A stretch of 27,737 nucleotides of DNA from a virus, in IMG/VR virus record IMGVR_UViG_3300036398_001725, positions 1-27,737 of that record. The stretch is one strand, 5' to 3'. The number at the start of each line of letters is the position of its first letter. The stretch's first letter is position 1. The translations under genes and the position numbers were made by a program. Under the pieces are notes generated by a model. That model had not been told where the DNA came from and ran no database searches. It saw only the letters and a list, made by a program, of their open reading frames with translations. This document shows positions 7,865 through 14,234 of this stretch, piece after piece.

Positions 7865-9208
7865 ATGAAAGACATAATCCGCAGCATTTCACTTAAGGCT
7901 CTCAAACGATTTTCTAACGGAGGAGATGGCCACGCGGATCTTCTCATGCAGATCGAGGATCTTCGCAAGACAATCGAAATACGGACCAAAGAAAACGAGG
8001 AGCATCTGACAGAAGTTCGCGAGGAGCGTGACTATTGGTTGGCTCAATACGATGAGGTCAAATTTGCCGCTGAATTTCTTATGAGTTACGCAAAAAACGA
8101 TGTTCCAATTCTGGCGGACCAAGTGGATTGGGAGGTAGGCAAGATTGGACTTCCGAAAGAAGCCGGAACGTACTACTTCAACCCTGCCATCACGCAGGAG
8201 CCTGACGGAAAGATTCTGCTTTTTGCACGGCGATGCCGCAACAAGCGCGAAAGGGATGAGGATGTCTACATCGAGAAGAATGACATCGCTGTTTTCGAGC
8301 TGAACAACGATTTGCGCGCCACAAAAAAGGCTCTCATTCAGCTCAATTCCAACTATCCGAACGAGCAATTCGAAGATCCTCGCGTCGTAAAGTTTGGCGA
8401 CAAGTATGGGCTAAGTTGCTGCTCATACGTTCCACTAAAATCATACGCGCATCAGGCGATGTTCCTGCTTGATGCCCAGTTTTCAAACGTGGCCAGATTC
8501 GATCCGATCTACGGAAACAATTTGGCTCAGGCGATGGTGAACGATGGCCATGAGAAGAACTGGCTCTACTTTGTCCACGACAACGCGCCACATCTGGTGT
8601 ATTCGGCCAATCCTCATGTCGTAGTGCGCCTTAATGGGCGTCTTGAGAGTGAAACGAAATACATCACAGACGAGTTCAATCCGCTCTGGAAGTTTGGTGA
8701 AGTTCGAGGAGGCTCAAATCCAATCCTTGTCGATGGCTTGTACTGGACCTTCTTCCACAGTTCTCTGCCGTGGATAAACAAGAAGCGTCGTTACTACATG
8801 GGCGCGTACGCATTCGAGGCAAAAGCTCCATTCCGAATCGTCCGCATGACGACTTTGCCGATCCTGACTGGAACAAATCAGCAAGACTGGTGGCCAGGAC
8901 TTCCGGCTGTTGTGTTTCCATGTGGAGCATTCTTTGACATCGCAAAGAATCAATTCGTCGTATCGTACGGCATCAACGATGTTGATTGCGGCTACATCAA
9001 GCTGCCGCTGGGCGACATGCTTGAAATCACCAAGGTCATCCGACCGAATCGCGATGTCGTCAACAAAGAGAATCCAATCCGATTGGATGAGGTTCTCGAC
9101 CCAATTCCCCCAAAGCACAAACTGAAACGAAACACAAAGACAAGATATGATGAACTGGCTAAGAGGCTTGAAGAACGAGAACCCGAAGAACCTGCTGGAG
9201 TTGCCTGA
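7865..9208 (+). CDS. GH130-like beta-propeller protein with N-terminal coiled coil
   Basis: 447 residues. Residues 25-70 form a charged helical, probably coiled-coil segment. From about 104 the protein resembles the five-bladed propeller of GH130 mannoside phosphorylases and related glycosidases: FNPAITQEPDGKILLFARR (105-123), FEDPRV (169-174), HEKNW (229-233), RGGSNPI (281-287), FFHSS (296-300), VVFPCG (349-354) and SYGINDVD (367-374). In GH130 the blades surround a site that phosphorolyses or hydrolyses beta-mannosides. Whether this copy is catalytic cannot be judged by eye. The helical N-terminus may attach it to a partner or particle. It ends inside the next gene (62-bp overlap at 9147-9208). 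Confidence 0.75.
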   Translation: MKDIIRSISLKALKRFSNGGDGHADLLMQIEDLRKTIEIRTKENEEHLTEVREERDYWLAQYDEVKFAAEFLMSYAKNDVPILADQVDWEVGKIGLPKEAGTYYFNPAITQEPDGKILLFARRCRNKRERDEDVYIEKNDIAVFELNNDLRATKKALIQLNSNYPNEQFEDPRVVKFGDKYGLSCCSYVPLKSYAHQAMFLLDAQFSNVARFDPIYGNNLAQAMVNDGHEKNWLYFVHDNAPHLVYSANPHVVVRLNGRLESETKYITDEFNPLWKFGEVRGGSNPILVDGLYWTFFHSSLPWINKKRRYYMGAYAFEAKAPFRIVRMTTLPILTGTNQQDWWPGLPAVVFPCGAFFDIAKNQFVVSYGINDVDCGYIKLPLGDMLEITKVIRPNRDVVNKENPIRLDEVLDPIPPKHKLKRNTKTRYDELAKRLEEREPEEPAGVA

Positions 9209-9470
9209 CGTAAATGTATCTGACTGGCAGACTGATGGCCAACAGGCTGAACTCGCTCAAATTCTGCAAAATCCGATTCTTCGGATGGCTTTACGCATCG
9301 TGGCTGAATCAATGCCAGTTCCGATGCCGTCTCATGGCAGCAAGGAATCGGACATTATTTTCGCTGCCGGTGTAACCGCTGGCTACGCGCATTGTCTTGA
9401 AAACCTTCGTAAATTGGCGGTAATTGAAACAGCGAAAGAACCAGAAGCGACATTCGATAAGCAATACTAA
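9147..9470 (+). CDS. Small protein between propeller and scaffold genes
   Basis: 107 residues, unknown function. The C-terminal half is helical (IIFAAGVTAGYAHCLENLRKLAV) and resembles small helical proteins often found just before the scaffold gene in podovirus head operons, but I cannot assign a family. The two possible starts are ATG 9147 and ATG 9150; both lie inside the end of the upstream gene, so translation is probably coupled. An internal start at 9285 would avoid the overlap but would lose most of the N-terminal half. The scaffold gene begins six bases after its stop. Confidence 0.7.
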   Translation: MMNWLRGLKNENPKNLLELPDVNVSDWQTDGQQAELAQILQNPILRMALRIVAESMPVPMPSHGSKESDIIFAAGVTAGYAHCLENLRKLAVIETAKEPEATFDKQY

Positions 9471-9476
9471 CAAATT

Positions 9477-10661
9477 ATGGAAGAACCACTGAACTCACCT
9501 CTCACCAACAACGGAACAACCCCCGACTTCGGCAGCTCGTTCATCGACGCTTTCAAGGCAAGTGGCATTGATGATGCCGCATTGGCTGATGAGTCGGCCA
9601 ATTCTGCCTCGCAGATTACGGAAGAGCCGAAAGCTAAAACTCAGAAGCCAGCCGCAAAGTCCGCAGACGCTTCCAAGCTCAGCAAGGCTGAGATGGATAT
9701 TGAGCGGATGTTTGGTACGAAAAAGCAGCAGGCCGAGGCTCCGACTTCTACGGACGCTGATTCCGATATTCCAGAGACGATCAAGTCTACGAAGGCCGCT
9801 GATGCTTTCCGCAAGATCAAGGAAGAGAAGGCTTTGCTGGCCAAGCAGTTGGATGAGCTGAAGTCTGGAAAGACTGCCAATCCGAACTACGAAGCGCAGC
9901 TCAAGACCTTGCAGGAAGAGCGTGACGCGCTTTCCGAGCGTGTTCGCATCCTCGATGTCGAACGTCACCCTGAGTTCGTCAAGAAGTACGAAGGCAAGAT
10001 TAGCGGCGTCTTTGATTCCGTGAAGAACCTTGTTGGAACTGACGGCGAGCGACTTGTTGATTTGCTCAAGTCTCCTGAGAGCGACTATCGCAACTCGCAG
10101 ATCGACGACATTGTTGAGGGTCTTTCTCCGTCCAAGAAGGCAAAGCTCGGCGCGCTGATTGTGAAGTACGACGAAATCAATGGCGAACGCGCGTCAGAGA
10201 TTTCCGAGGCGAAGGCTGATTACGACGCCGTCATCTCGAAATACCAGCAGGACAACGAGGAGGGTACTAAGGCTGCACTGGAGTCGGCCACCAAGACCTG
10301 GGCTAAGGTGAGCGAGAATGCTCGCGCACTTGAAATCTTTGAACCGCGCGAAGGCGATGATGAGTGGAACACCGAGTTGAATGGCCGACTGAGTCTCGCC
10401 CAGCAGATCTTTAATGGCGAGAACAGTGAAGAGGACTTGGCTAAGGCTGCTCTGTGGGCCGCTGCTGCGCCGAAGTACCGCGAACTGCTCTATGCTCAGG
10501 TTGAGGTGAACAAACGCCTGCAAGCTGAACTCTCCAAGTATCGCGGAAGCGAACCTGGAGTTACTTCGAAAGCGACATCTGGCGGTTCTCGCCCCTCGAA
10601 CGCGAACACCGCGAAGAGCGAAGACTTTGTCGCCAGCGTGATGAAGTCGTTAGGACGCTGA
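9477..10661 (+). CDS. Probable capsid scaffolding protein
   Basis: 394 residues. It is acidic, rich in Ala, Glu, Lys and Ser, and mainly helical, with a disordered N-terminus and a coiled coil at about residues 105-160 (KEEKALLAKQLDELKSG, LKTLQEERDALSERVRIL). The C-terminus is Ser/Asn-rich and ends in a short basic helix, FVASVMKSLGR. Those traits fit phage scaffolds, which template prohead assembly and bind the shell through a basic C-terminal helix. It follows the portal block as expected for podoviruses. Unusually, the probable major capsid gene is not next but 3.6 kb away on the other strand. The leader is AACAAATTATG, without a Shine-Dalgarno sequence. A terminator follows directly. Confidence 0.75.
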   Translation: MEEPLNSPLTNNGTTPDFGSSFIDAFKASGIDDAALADESANSASQITEEPKAKTQKPAAKSADASKLSKAEMDIERMFGTKKQQAEAPTSTDADSDIPETIKSTKAADAFRKIKEEKALLAKQLDELKSGKTANPNYEAQLKTLQEERDALSERVRILDVERHPEFVKKYEGKISGVFDSVKNLVGTDGERLVDLLKSPESDYRNSQIDDIVEGLSPSKKAKLGALIVKYDEINGERASEISEAKADYDAVISKYQQDNEEGTKAALESATKTWAKVSENARALEIFEPREGDDEWNTELNGRLSLAQQIFNGENSEEDLAKAALWAAAAPKYRELLYAQVEVNKRLQAELSKYRGSEPGVTSKATSGGSRPSNANTAKSEDFVASVMKSLGR

Positions 10662-10681
10662 CACCACTCTCCGAAACAATT

Positions 10682-10717
10682 ATCCCCCGATGGTTTTCAT
10701 TACCACCGGGGGATTTT
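10682..10717 (+). terminator. Rho-independent terminator after the plus-strand head operon
   Basis: ATCCCCCG at 10682-10689 pairs perfectly with CGGGGGAT at 10707-10714, followed by TTTT. It lies 20 bases after the scaffold stop and separates the two converging operons. The minus-strand side has no T run, so it should work mainly rightward. Confidence 0.8.
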
Positions 10718-10729
10718 CGTTTGAATTAG

Positions 10730-10960
10730 TTACTCTTTCGGGAGTGCGTACCAACCATCATGTATCGTAATCCGGTTCTGGCTGCGAACCGATTTGCCAC
10801 TCGCGTCAACGACCCAAACCTTAGCCTTAACGTCCTCAGCAAGCCTCACCGGCTCACCGTGGGGGACGTAAATCACTCGGCTCGCGCAGCTCACGCTCAT
10901 GCTCGCGCACACGATCAAGAAGACCGCGCTTAAGATCAGGTTGTTTCTTGGCGTCTTCAT
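10730..10960 (-). CDS. Small lipoprotein, probable outer-membrane spanin
   Basis: 76 residues. The N-terminus is a signal sequence: basic MKTPRNN, hydrophobic LILSAVFLIVCASMSV, then a Cys at residue 25 in VSCAS that could be lipidated, though the lipobox is weak. The mature part (VPHGEPVRLAEDVKAKVWVVDASGK) resembles small lipoproteins found in many phages of Gram-negative hosts. Its start lies inside the upstream spanin-like frame (10854-11033) in a different reading frame, the layout typical of Rz/Rz1 pairs. In that model it spans the periplasm with its partner and fuses the inner and outer membranes at lysis. It is the last gene of the leftward late unit. Confidence 0.75.
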   Translation of the reverse strand: MKTPRNNLILSAVFLIVCASMSVSCASRVIYVPHGEPVRLAEDVKAKVWVVDASGKSVRSQNRITIHDGWYALPKE

Positions 10961-11033
10961 TTGTTGTGTCCTGCTTGGTCAGCGCATGAAGCCAGATGAC
11001 CAGCTTCATAACGAGGTCGGCCAGGAAGTTCAT
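10854..11033 (-). CDS. Probable inner-membrane spanin
   Basis: 59 residues starting MNFLADLVMKLVIWLHAL, a single N-terminal membrane segment, followed by a charged helical tail (GLLDRVREHERELREPSDL). The ATG at 11033 overlaps the holin stop by four bases (ATGA), which decides this start over a longer reading from 11090. Its last 107 bases overlap the lipoprotein gene in another frame. Small size, N-terminal anchor, charged periplasmic helix, overlap with a lipoprotein and position after a holin together support an i-spanin. The ectodomain is short for the class, so the call is moderate. Confidence 0.65.
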   Translation of the reverse strand: MNFLADLVMKLVIWLHALTKQDTTNEDAKKQPDLKRGLLDRVREHERELREPSDLRPPR

Positions 11034-11224
11034 TCCGTCTGTTTGGCGGGTGCAGCAGCGGCTGATTGCTTGTTCTTCCACATAGACCAAGCGACGCCAG
11101 AAATGCTGACAGCAGCACCGGCCAATTCGGCAACCTGATCGGCACTAGCCAACCCTTTAGCAACGATGAATCCACCGGCAGCGGTCAGGATATGGCGGAG
11201 AAGAGAGGAGATATTAGCGTTCAT
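11030..11224 (-). CDS. Holin-like small membrane protein
   Basis: 64 residues starting MNANISSLLRHILTAAGG. It has two hydrophobic segments (HILTAAGGFIVAKGLA and ELAGAAVSISGVAWSMW) separated by a short polar turn, and a polar C-terminus. The RHILTAAGG-F-x-V-x-KG pattern resembles phage holins in which LTAAGG begins the first membrane helix. ATG 11224 overlaps the previous stop by four bases, so the longer reading from 11272 is rejected. A holin forms inner-membrane holes that start lysis. The cognate muralytic enzyme may be the transglycosylase at 20909-21265, far away on the plus strand. Confidence 0.75.
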   Translation of the reverse strand: MNANISSLLRHILTAAGGFIVAKGLASADQVAELAGAAVSISGVAWSMWKNKQSAAAAPAKQTE

Positions 11225-11415
11225 TTGTCGTTTTTGAGTTTGCGATACAGTTCCACTGCTTTCACGACGCAAGTAAGAAGCGCGGCGAACGCGCCAAGTG
11301 CCAATGACGCAGTCTTGAGATGAGGATCGGAGAATACCGCGTTCCCCAAAATGCCGATGGCCGGACCACCGACGCCGATTGAGATGTCTCTTAAAAAGGC
11401 GTGGTGGTCCGTCAT
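11221..11415 (-). CDS. Second holin-like or antiholin-like membrane protein
   Basis: 64 residues with two probable membrane helices (ISIGVGGPAIGILGNAVF and ASLALGAFAALLTCVVKAVELY) and a basic tail KLKNDK. It lies directly before the holin and overlaps it by four bases. Two adjacent small membrane proteins in a lysis cassette are often a holin and an antiholin or two holins; which is which cannot be told from sequence. It starts nine bases after the stop of the 52-residue gene upstream. Confidence 0.65.
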   Translation of the reverse strand: MTDHHAFLRDISIGVGGPAIGILGNAVFSDPHLKTASLALGAFAALLTCVVKAVELYRKLKNDK

Positions 11416-11423
11416 CGTGGTGG

Positions 11424-11582
11424 TTAGTTAGTGTCCGCCTGCGATTGCTTTGCAGCTTCCAAAATCAGTTCGGCCAATGGAACTCCTACCTTTGCATTCT
11501 GGAAACCGCCAGCTTTGATGGCGATGTCGATGAGTTGGAGGAGTTGATTGGCCTGCTCAGTGGTAAGTTCGATTGTAATCAT
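11424..11582 (-). CDS. Small protein of 52 residues
   Basis: The reading frame runs from ATG 11582 to TAA 11424-11426. It starts MITIELTTEQANQLLQLIDI and looks like one or two amphipathic helices (QANQLLQLIDIAIKAGG and VPLAELILEAAKQSQAD). Its ATG overlaps the stop of the upstream gene by four bases (ATGA, 11579-11582), and the holin-like gene begins nine bases after its stop. It fills a gap that would otherwise interrupt an otherwise gapless operon. The function is unknown. Confidence 0.75.
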   Translation of the reverse strand: MITIELTTEQANQLLQLIDIAIKAGGFQNAKVGVPLAELILEAAKQSQADTN

Positions 11583-12025
11583 GCCGTCGGAGCATCCGAA
11601 ACAACCGGCTGTTCGTCAACAGCGGCGACAGGAGTTTCCGCATTGACGAGCGGCGGCTCCACCTGCGGCTCCATCGGAGGAACGATTTCCACCGGCGGCG
11701 ATGAAGGCTGCGCCGCCCACGGCAGCGGCGGAGCGATAATCGGCGGGTTGATCTGGTCGTTGATCTGCTGCGTCACGTTCGCTTCGATGGCGGTCTTATC
11801 GACGCCATTGGCGAAGCACCAGCTCAAGACTTGAGCTTCGGTCAGATCCTCGTAAGGCGTGAACGAACCACTCGGCGGAGCGAATGAAGCGCTGCCGTAG
11901 CAAGTGCCGCTGTACTGATCCTGCGAGCCGTTGCAACGCCAGTCGGCGGTGATGACGACATCGGTGAGTGAGCCTTCGGTCGGCTTAACGAGAAGGCGTT
12001 CGATGATCCAAGAGAGGGTAATCAT
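11579..12025 (-). CDS. Conserved-looking phage virion-region protein with Pro-rich tail
   Basis: 148 residues from ATG 12025. The folded part (ITLSWIIERLLVKPTEGSLTDVVITADWRCNG ... FTPYEDLTEAQVLSWCF) resembles a small protein seen beside fibre genes in many marine and freshwater phages: W-R-C-x-G, then a Gly/Ser loop, then TPYEDLTEAQV. The C-terminal 50 residues are a Pro/Glu/Val-rich, disordered tail. I prefer ATG 12025 to 12073 because it starts four bases after the fibre stop, and its leader is CTAATCCCATG, the same start motif used by the plus-strand early genes. The function is unknown. Confidence 0.75.
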   Translation of the reverse strand: MITLSWIIERLLVKPTEGSLTDVVITADWRCNGSQDQYSGTCYGSASFAPPSGSFTPYEDLTEAQVLSWCFANGVDKTAIEANVTQQINDQINPPIIAPPLPWAAQPSSPPVEIVPPMEPQVEPPLVNAETPVAAVDEQPVVSDAPTA

Positions 12026-12029
12026 GGGA

Positions 12030-13034
12030 TTAGGGAGCGAGAGTGATGTTGGCGGTACGAGTAGTGCCATCATTGCATTTTACCGTGATTCGTAGGTTAG
12101 TGTTGCTGGTCAAATTGAACACCATGTAACCATTATCACTGAGAGTTGGAGCTGTAGTGGTGAGCCTCGAAATCAGGTTTCCAGATGTGTCAGCAATGAA
12201 GTTATTAACACCACCTCTAGTTGCTACAGCAAGACCATCTGCAAGAATAACCATTCCAGCCGCAACAGTCGCATACAAACTAGCAGAACCGGAAACGGTG
12301 TCTCCGTTGAATGACCCAGTTCCAATGGTCAGCTTGTTAGTCGGACTCCCCCCCACGCCCAGCCCCGTGGAGTTCAGGGTCATGGCGGTGGAGCCGCCTA
12401 CGGACCAAGTGCTAACACCAGTCGAGTTGATGTTGTATCGCTCGACGTTGTTGGTGTAAATCTGAACAGTGTTTGTGGCATTTGAACCAGCCACAGAATT
12501 GGTGCTTCCTCCAAATTCAAGCTGAAATCCATCATCCAATCGGATGTTGCCGCTGGCCACATGAAGCGCCGCAGCGGGAGTTGCCGTCTTGACACCCACC
12601 CGATTGTTCACCGAATCCACCTTCAGGGTGCTGGTATCCACCGTCAGATCGCCGGTGATGGTGGCGGAGCCAGTGGTAGTTACTCGGCTAGCAATTCCGT
12701 CAATGTTTAGAACATTAACACCATCCACAGCTATGCCGATGTTTTTTGACGATGGCAGATAAATTCCATTGGTAGGAATTGCCGAAGCCGTGGGGTTAAA
12801 CGAACCAGCAGTCAGAGCATCAGTTGCGCTACTGTAAATCAAACCTCCGTCGCCAGCCAGATTGGTTCCGTTGTTGAAGATGACCTGATTGGTTGCGCCA
12901 GGAAGTCCAACACCTCCACCAAGAGCATTATACAGCTCGGTGAAGTTCTGGTTGGTGTAATCGAACGAAGTGCGAAGCGGAGTTCCCGTTCCGTCGTTCG
13001 GTGCTGCGCCGATGTTAATGGTCTGTTTTGCCAT
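12030..13034 (-). CDS. Tail-fibre-like protein
   Basis: 334 residues. The N-terminus TINIGAAPNDGTGTPLRTSFDYTNQNFTELYNAL is a common opening of phage tail-fibre proteins. The body is rich in Gly, Ser, Thr and Asn with short beta repeats (SKNIGIAVDGVNVLNI, NNRVGVKTATPAAALHV, NIRLDDGFQLEFGG), typical of trimeric fibre shafts. The C-terminus SDNGYMVFNLTSNTNLRITVKCNDGTTRTANITLAP probably forms the tip. It likely contributes to host recognition. It lies between two short GCRSPWE-module proteins and the gene at 11579-12025. No Shine-Dalgarno sequence precedes ATG 13034. Confidence 0.8.
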   Translation of the reverse strand: MAKQTINIGAAPNDGTGTPLRTSFDYTNQNFTELYNALGGGVGLPGATNQVIFNNGTNLAGDGGLIYSSATDALTAGSFNPTASAIPTNGIYLPSSKNIGIAVDGVNVLNIDGIASRVTTTGSATITGDLTVDTSTLKVDSVNNRVGVKTATPAAALHVASGNIRLDDGFQLEFGGSTNSVAGSNATNTVQIYTNNVERYNINSTGVSTWSVGGSTAMTLNSTGLGVGGSPTNKLTIGTGSFNGDTVSGSASLYATVAAGMVILADGLAVATRGGVNNFIADTSGNLISRLTTTAPTLSDNGYMVFNLTSNTNLRITVKCNDGTTRTANITLAP

Positions 13035-13062
13035 GTTGGGTGTTAAATGGTTTTACCGTAGA

Positions 13063-13284
13063 TTAAAATTGAGTCTCATCCGCAGTTATCGTCGTTACGT
13101 CAGCCGTAATGGACGTCAAATCCGCCGTAAGCGGAAATCCGACCGCGCCGCCAGCGGAATCCGAAATACGATTCAAAAGCGCCAACTCAAGCATGCCCAC
13201 CTCCCACGGAGAACGACATCCAGTTGCCGAAACCTCGGCGATAAGCTGAGCAGCTTCGGTACAGGTTATGGATGAGTCGGCCAT
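13063..13284 (-). CDS. Short GCRSPWE-module protein (copy 2)
   Basis: 73 residues. The first 42 are a clear paralogue of the gene upstream: T-C-x-EAA-x-L-x-x-EVS, then GCRSPWE, then M-x-x-LALLNRI. After it comes GGAVGFPLTADLTSITADVTTITADETQF, in which TSITADVTTITAD is a repeat of about seven residues. This is probably a small virion or fibre-attachment protein; the shared module may be a docking domain. It begins four bases after the stop of the other copy. The longer C-terminal domain of the first copy is missing here. Confidence 0.7.
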   Translation of the reverse strand: MADSSITCTEAAQLIAEVSATGCRSPWEVGMLELALLNRISDSAGGAVGFPLTADLTSITADVTTITADETQF

Positions 13285-13288
13285 ATTA

Positions 13289-13729
13289 TTAGTCTGCTAC
13301 AATGAACCACGCCGTTCCATTGCTGATGATCGAAACTTTGGACCAGTGCGTCGTCAAAGAATAAGTTGCCGTTCCGTCAATCGTTTCGGAACCAAACGGA
13401 TCGACAGTGACATGGTTCGCGCCAGCATTCACTCGCTTCACAAAGAATATCCGCCCATTGGCCGCTGCCGCCGGGGGAAGCGAAACCGTAATCGCTGCCG
13501 CTGTTGAATTGGCGATAATCGCGAAATCACTCGAAACGATTGAAGTGGATGCCGTAACCGAGCGAACCGTTCCAAACGAAGCAGCATTTGCCGCAGCCGT
13601 TCCAGATCCGTCGGCAATGCGGTTCAAAAGCGCAAGCTTCGCCATATCACGCTCCCACGGCGAGCGGCAACCAAGAGGGCTAACCTCGCTTAGCAGCGTT
13701 GCCGTTTCAGCGCATGTAATGTCAGCCAT
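13289..13729 (-). CDS. GCRSPWE-module short fibre protein (copy 1)
   Basis: 146 residues. Residues 1-40 form the GCRSPWE module shared with the downstream gene (MADITCAETATLLSEVS, GCRSPWERDMAKLALLNRI). Residues 55-146 resemble the terminal domain of many short fibres: SDFAIIANSTAAAITVSLPPAA, GRIFFVKRVNAGANHVTVDPFG, ETIDGTATYSLTTHWSKVSIISNGTAWFIVAD. It likely combines an attachment module with a surface tip. The tandem copy right behind it suggests gene duplication followed by loss or replacement of the C-terminal domain. The start is ATG 13729 without a Shine-Dalgarno sequence. Confidence 0.75.
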   Translation of the reverse strand: MADITCAETATLLSEVSPLGCRSPWERDMAKLALLNRIADGSGTAAANAASFGTVRSVTASTSIVSSDFAIIANSTAAAITVSLPPAAAANGRIFFVKRVNAGANHVTVDPFGSETIDGTATYSLTTHWSKVSIISNGTAWFIVAD

Positions 13730-13747
13730 ATCGTTTTAGCGTTTCGG

Positions 13748-14041
13748 TTATCGTGCCATCGGACCAGCGCCGCGCTGCATCACCTCGGCGATGAAACCGC
13801 CACCACCAGGAGTGGACCCCCCCTCCATCTCCTCGCCCTCCTCATACTCCTCCTCGCCTCCCTCGGCCATCTTCTTACCCTTAGACTTCTTCTCGTAACC
13901 GGGGATAGCCATGCCATCAATCTCGATGACCTCCGCCTTTCCGTTCTTACCAAGAACGATAGTCGCCATTGTTTGGAAAGCCTCGCCTTCCTTCAAGTTC
14001 TCGGGGATTTCGACGCCTTTGGGAATGGTAAATACCGGCAT
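13748..14041 (-). CDS. Small acidic protein, unknown function
   Basis: 97 residues. The N-terminal part (FTIPKGVEIPENLKEGEAFQTMATIVLGKNGKAEVIEIDG) looks like a small beta domain. It is followed by a Lys-rich stretch and a run of Glu and Gly (EGGEEEYEEGEEMEGG), then a Gly-rich segment and a helical tail. This may be a capsid-associated or disordered assembly protein; no family is recognised. It is the first gene after the two terminators that follow the major capsid gene, so its expression depends on readthrough or a promoter between 14042 and 14182. Confidence 0.7.
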   Translation of the reverse strand: MPVFTIPKGVEIPENLKEGEAFQTMATIVLGKNGKAEVIEIDGMAIPGYEKKSKGKKMAEGGEEEYEEGEEMEGGSTPGGGGFIAEVMQRGAGPMAR

Positions 14042-14077
14042 GAAGCGAGCATCAGACTCATGGCATGTATGTCAATC

Positions 14078-14113
14078 AAAAACCCCCCACCAGCCTTTCG
14101 GGCCGATGAGGGG
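14078..14113 (-). terminator. Second terminator downstream of the major capsid gene
   Basis: On the minus strand a 13-bp stem (14101-14113 with 14083-14095, including G-U pairs) closes a CGAAA loop and is followed by TTTTT (14082-14078). A small hairpin, GCTCC/GGAGC with a six-base loop, lies just upstream at 14116-14131. Together with the terminator at 14183-14215 it forms a tandem block between the capsid gene and the genes downstream. Confidence 0.75.
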
Positions 14114-14182
14114 CTGCTCCAACAACGGAGCTGTGAGACAAACAACCTATGAGATAATCCGGTGGCTACAATCGCCGAAAAG

Positions 14183-14215
14183 AAAAAACCCGCAAGCATT
14201 TTCACGCCTGCGGGT
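14183..14215 (-). terminator. Terminator directly after the major capsid gene
   Basis: On the minus strand ACCCGCA (14215-14209) pairs with TGCGGGT (14194-14188), followed by a run of T residues (14188-14183). It begins 20 bases after the capsid stop at 14235. Partial termination here would keep capsid transcripts more abundant than those of the genes behind. Confidence 0.8.
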
Positions 14216-14234
14216 CTGTGAATTATTAGCTCGA

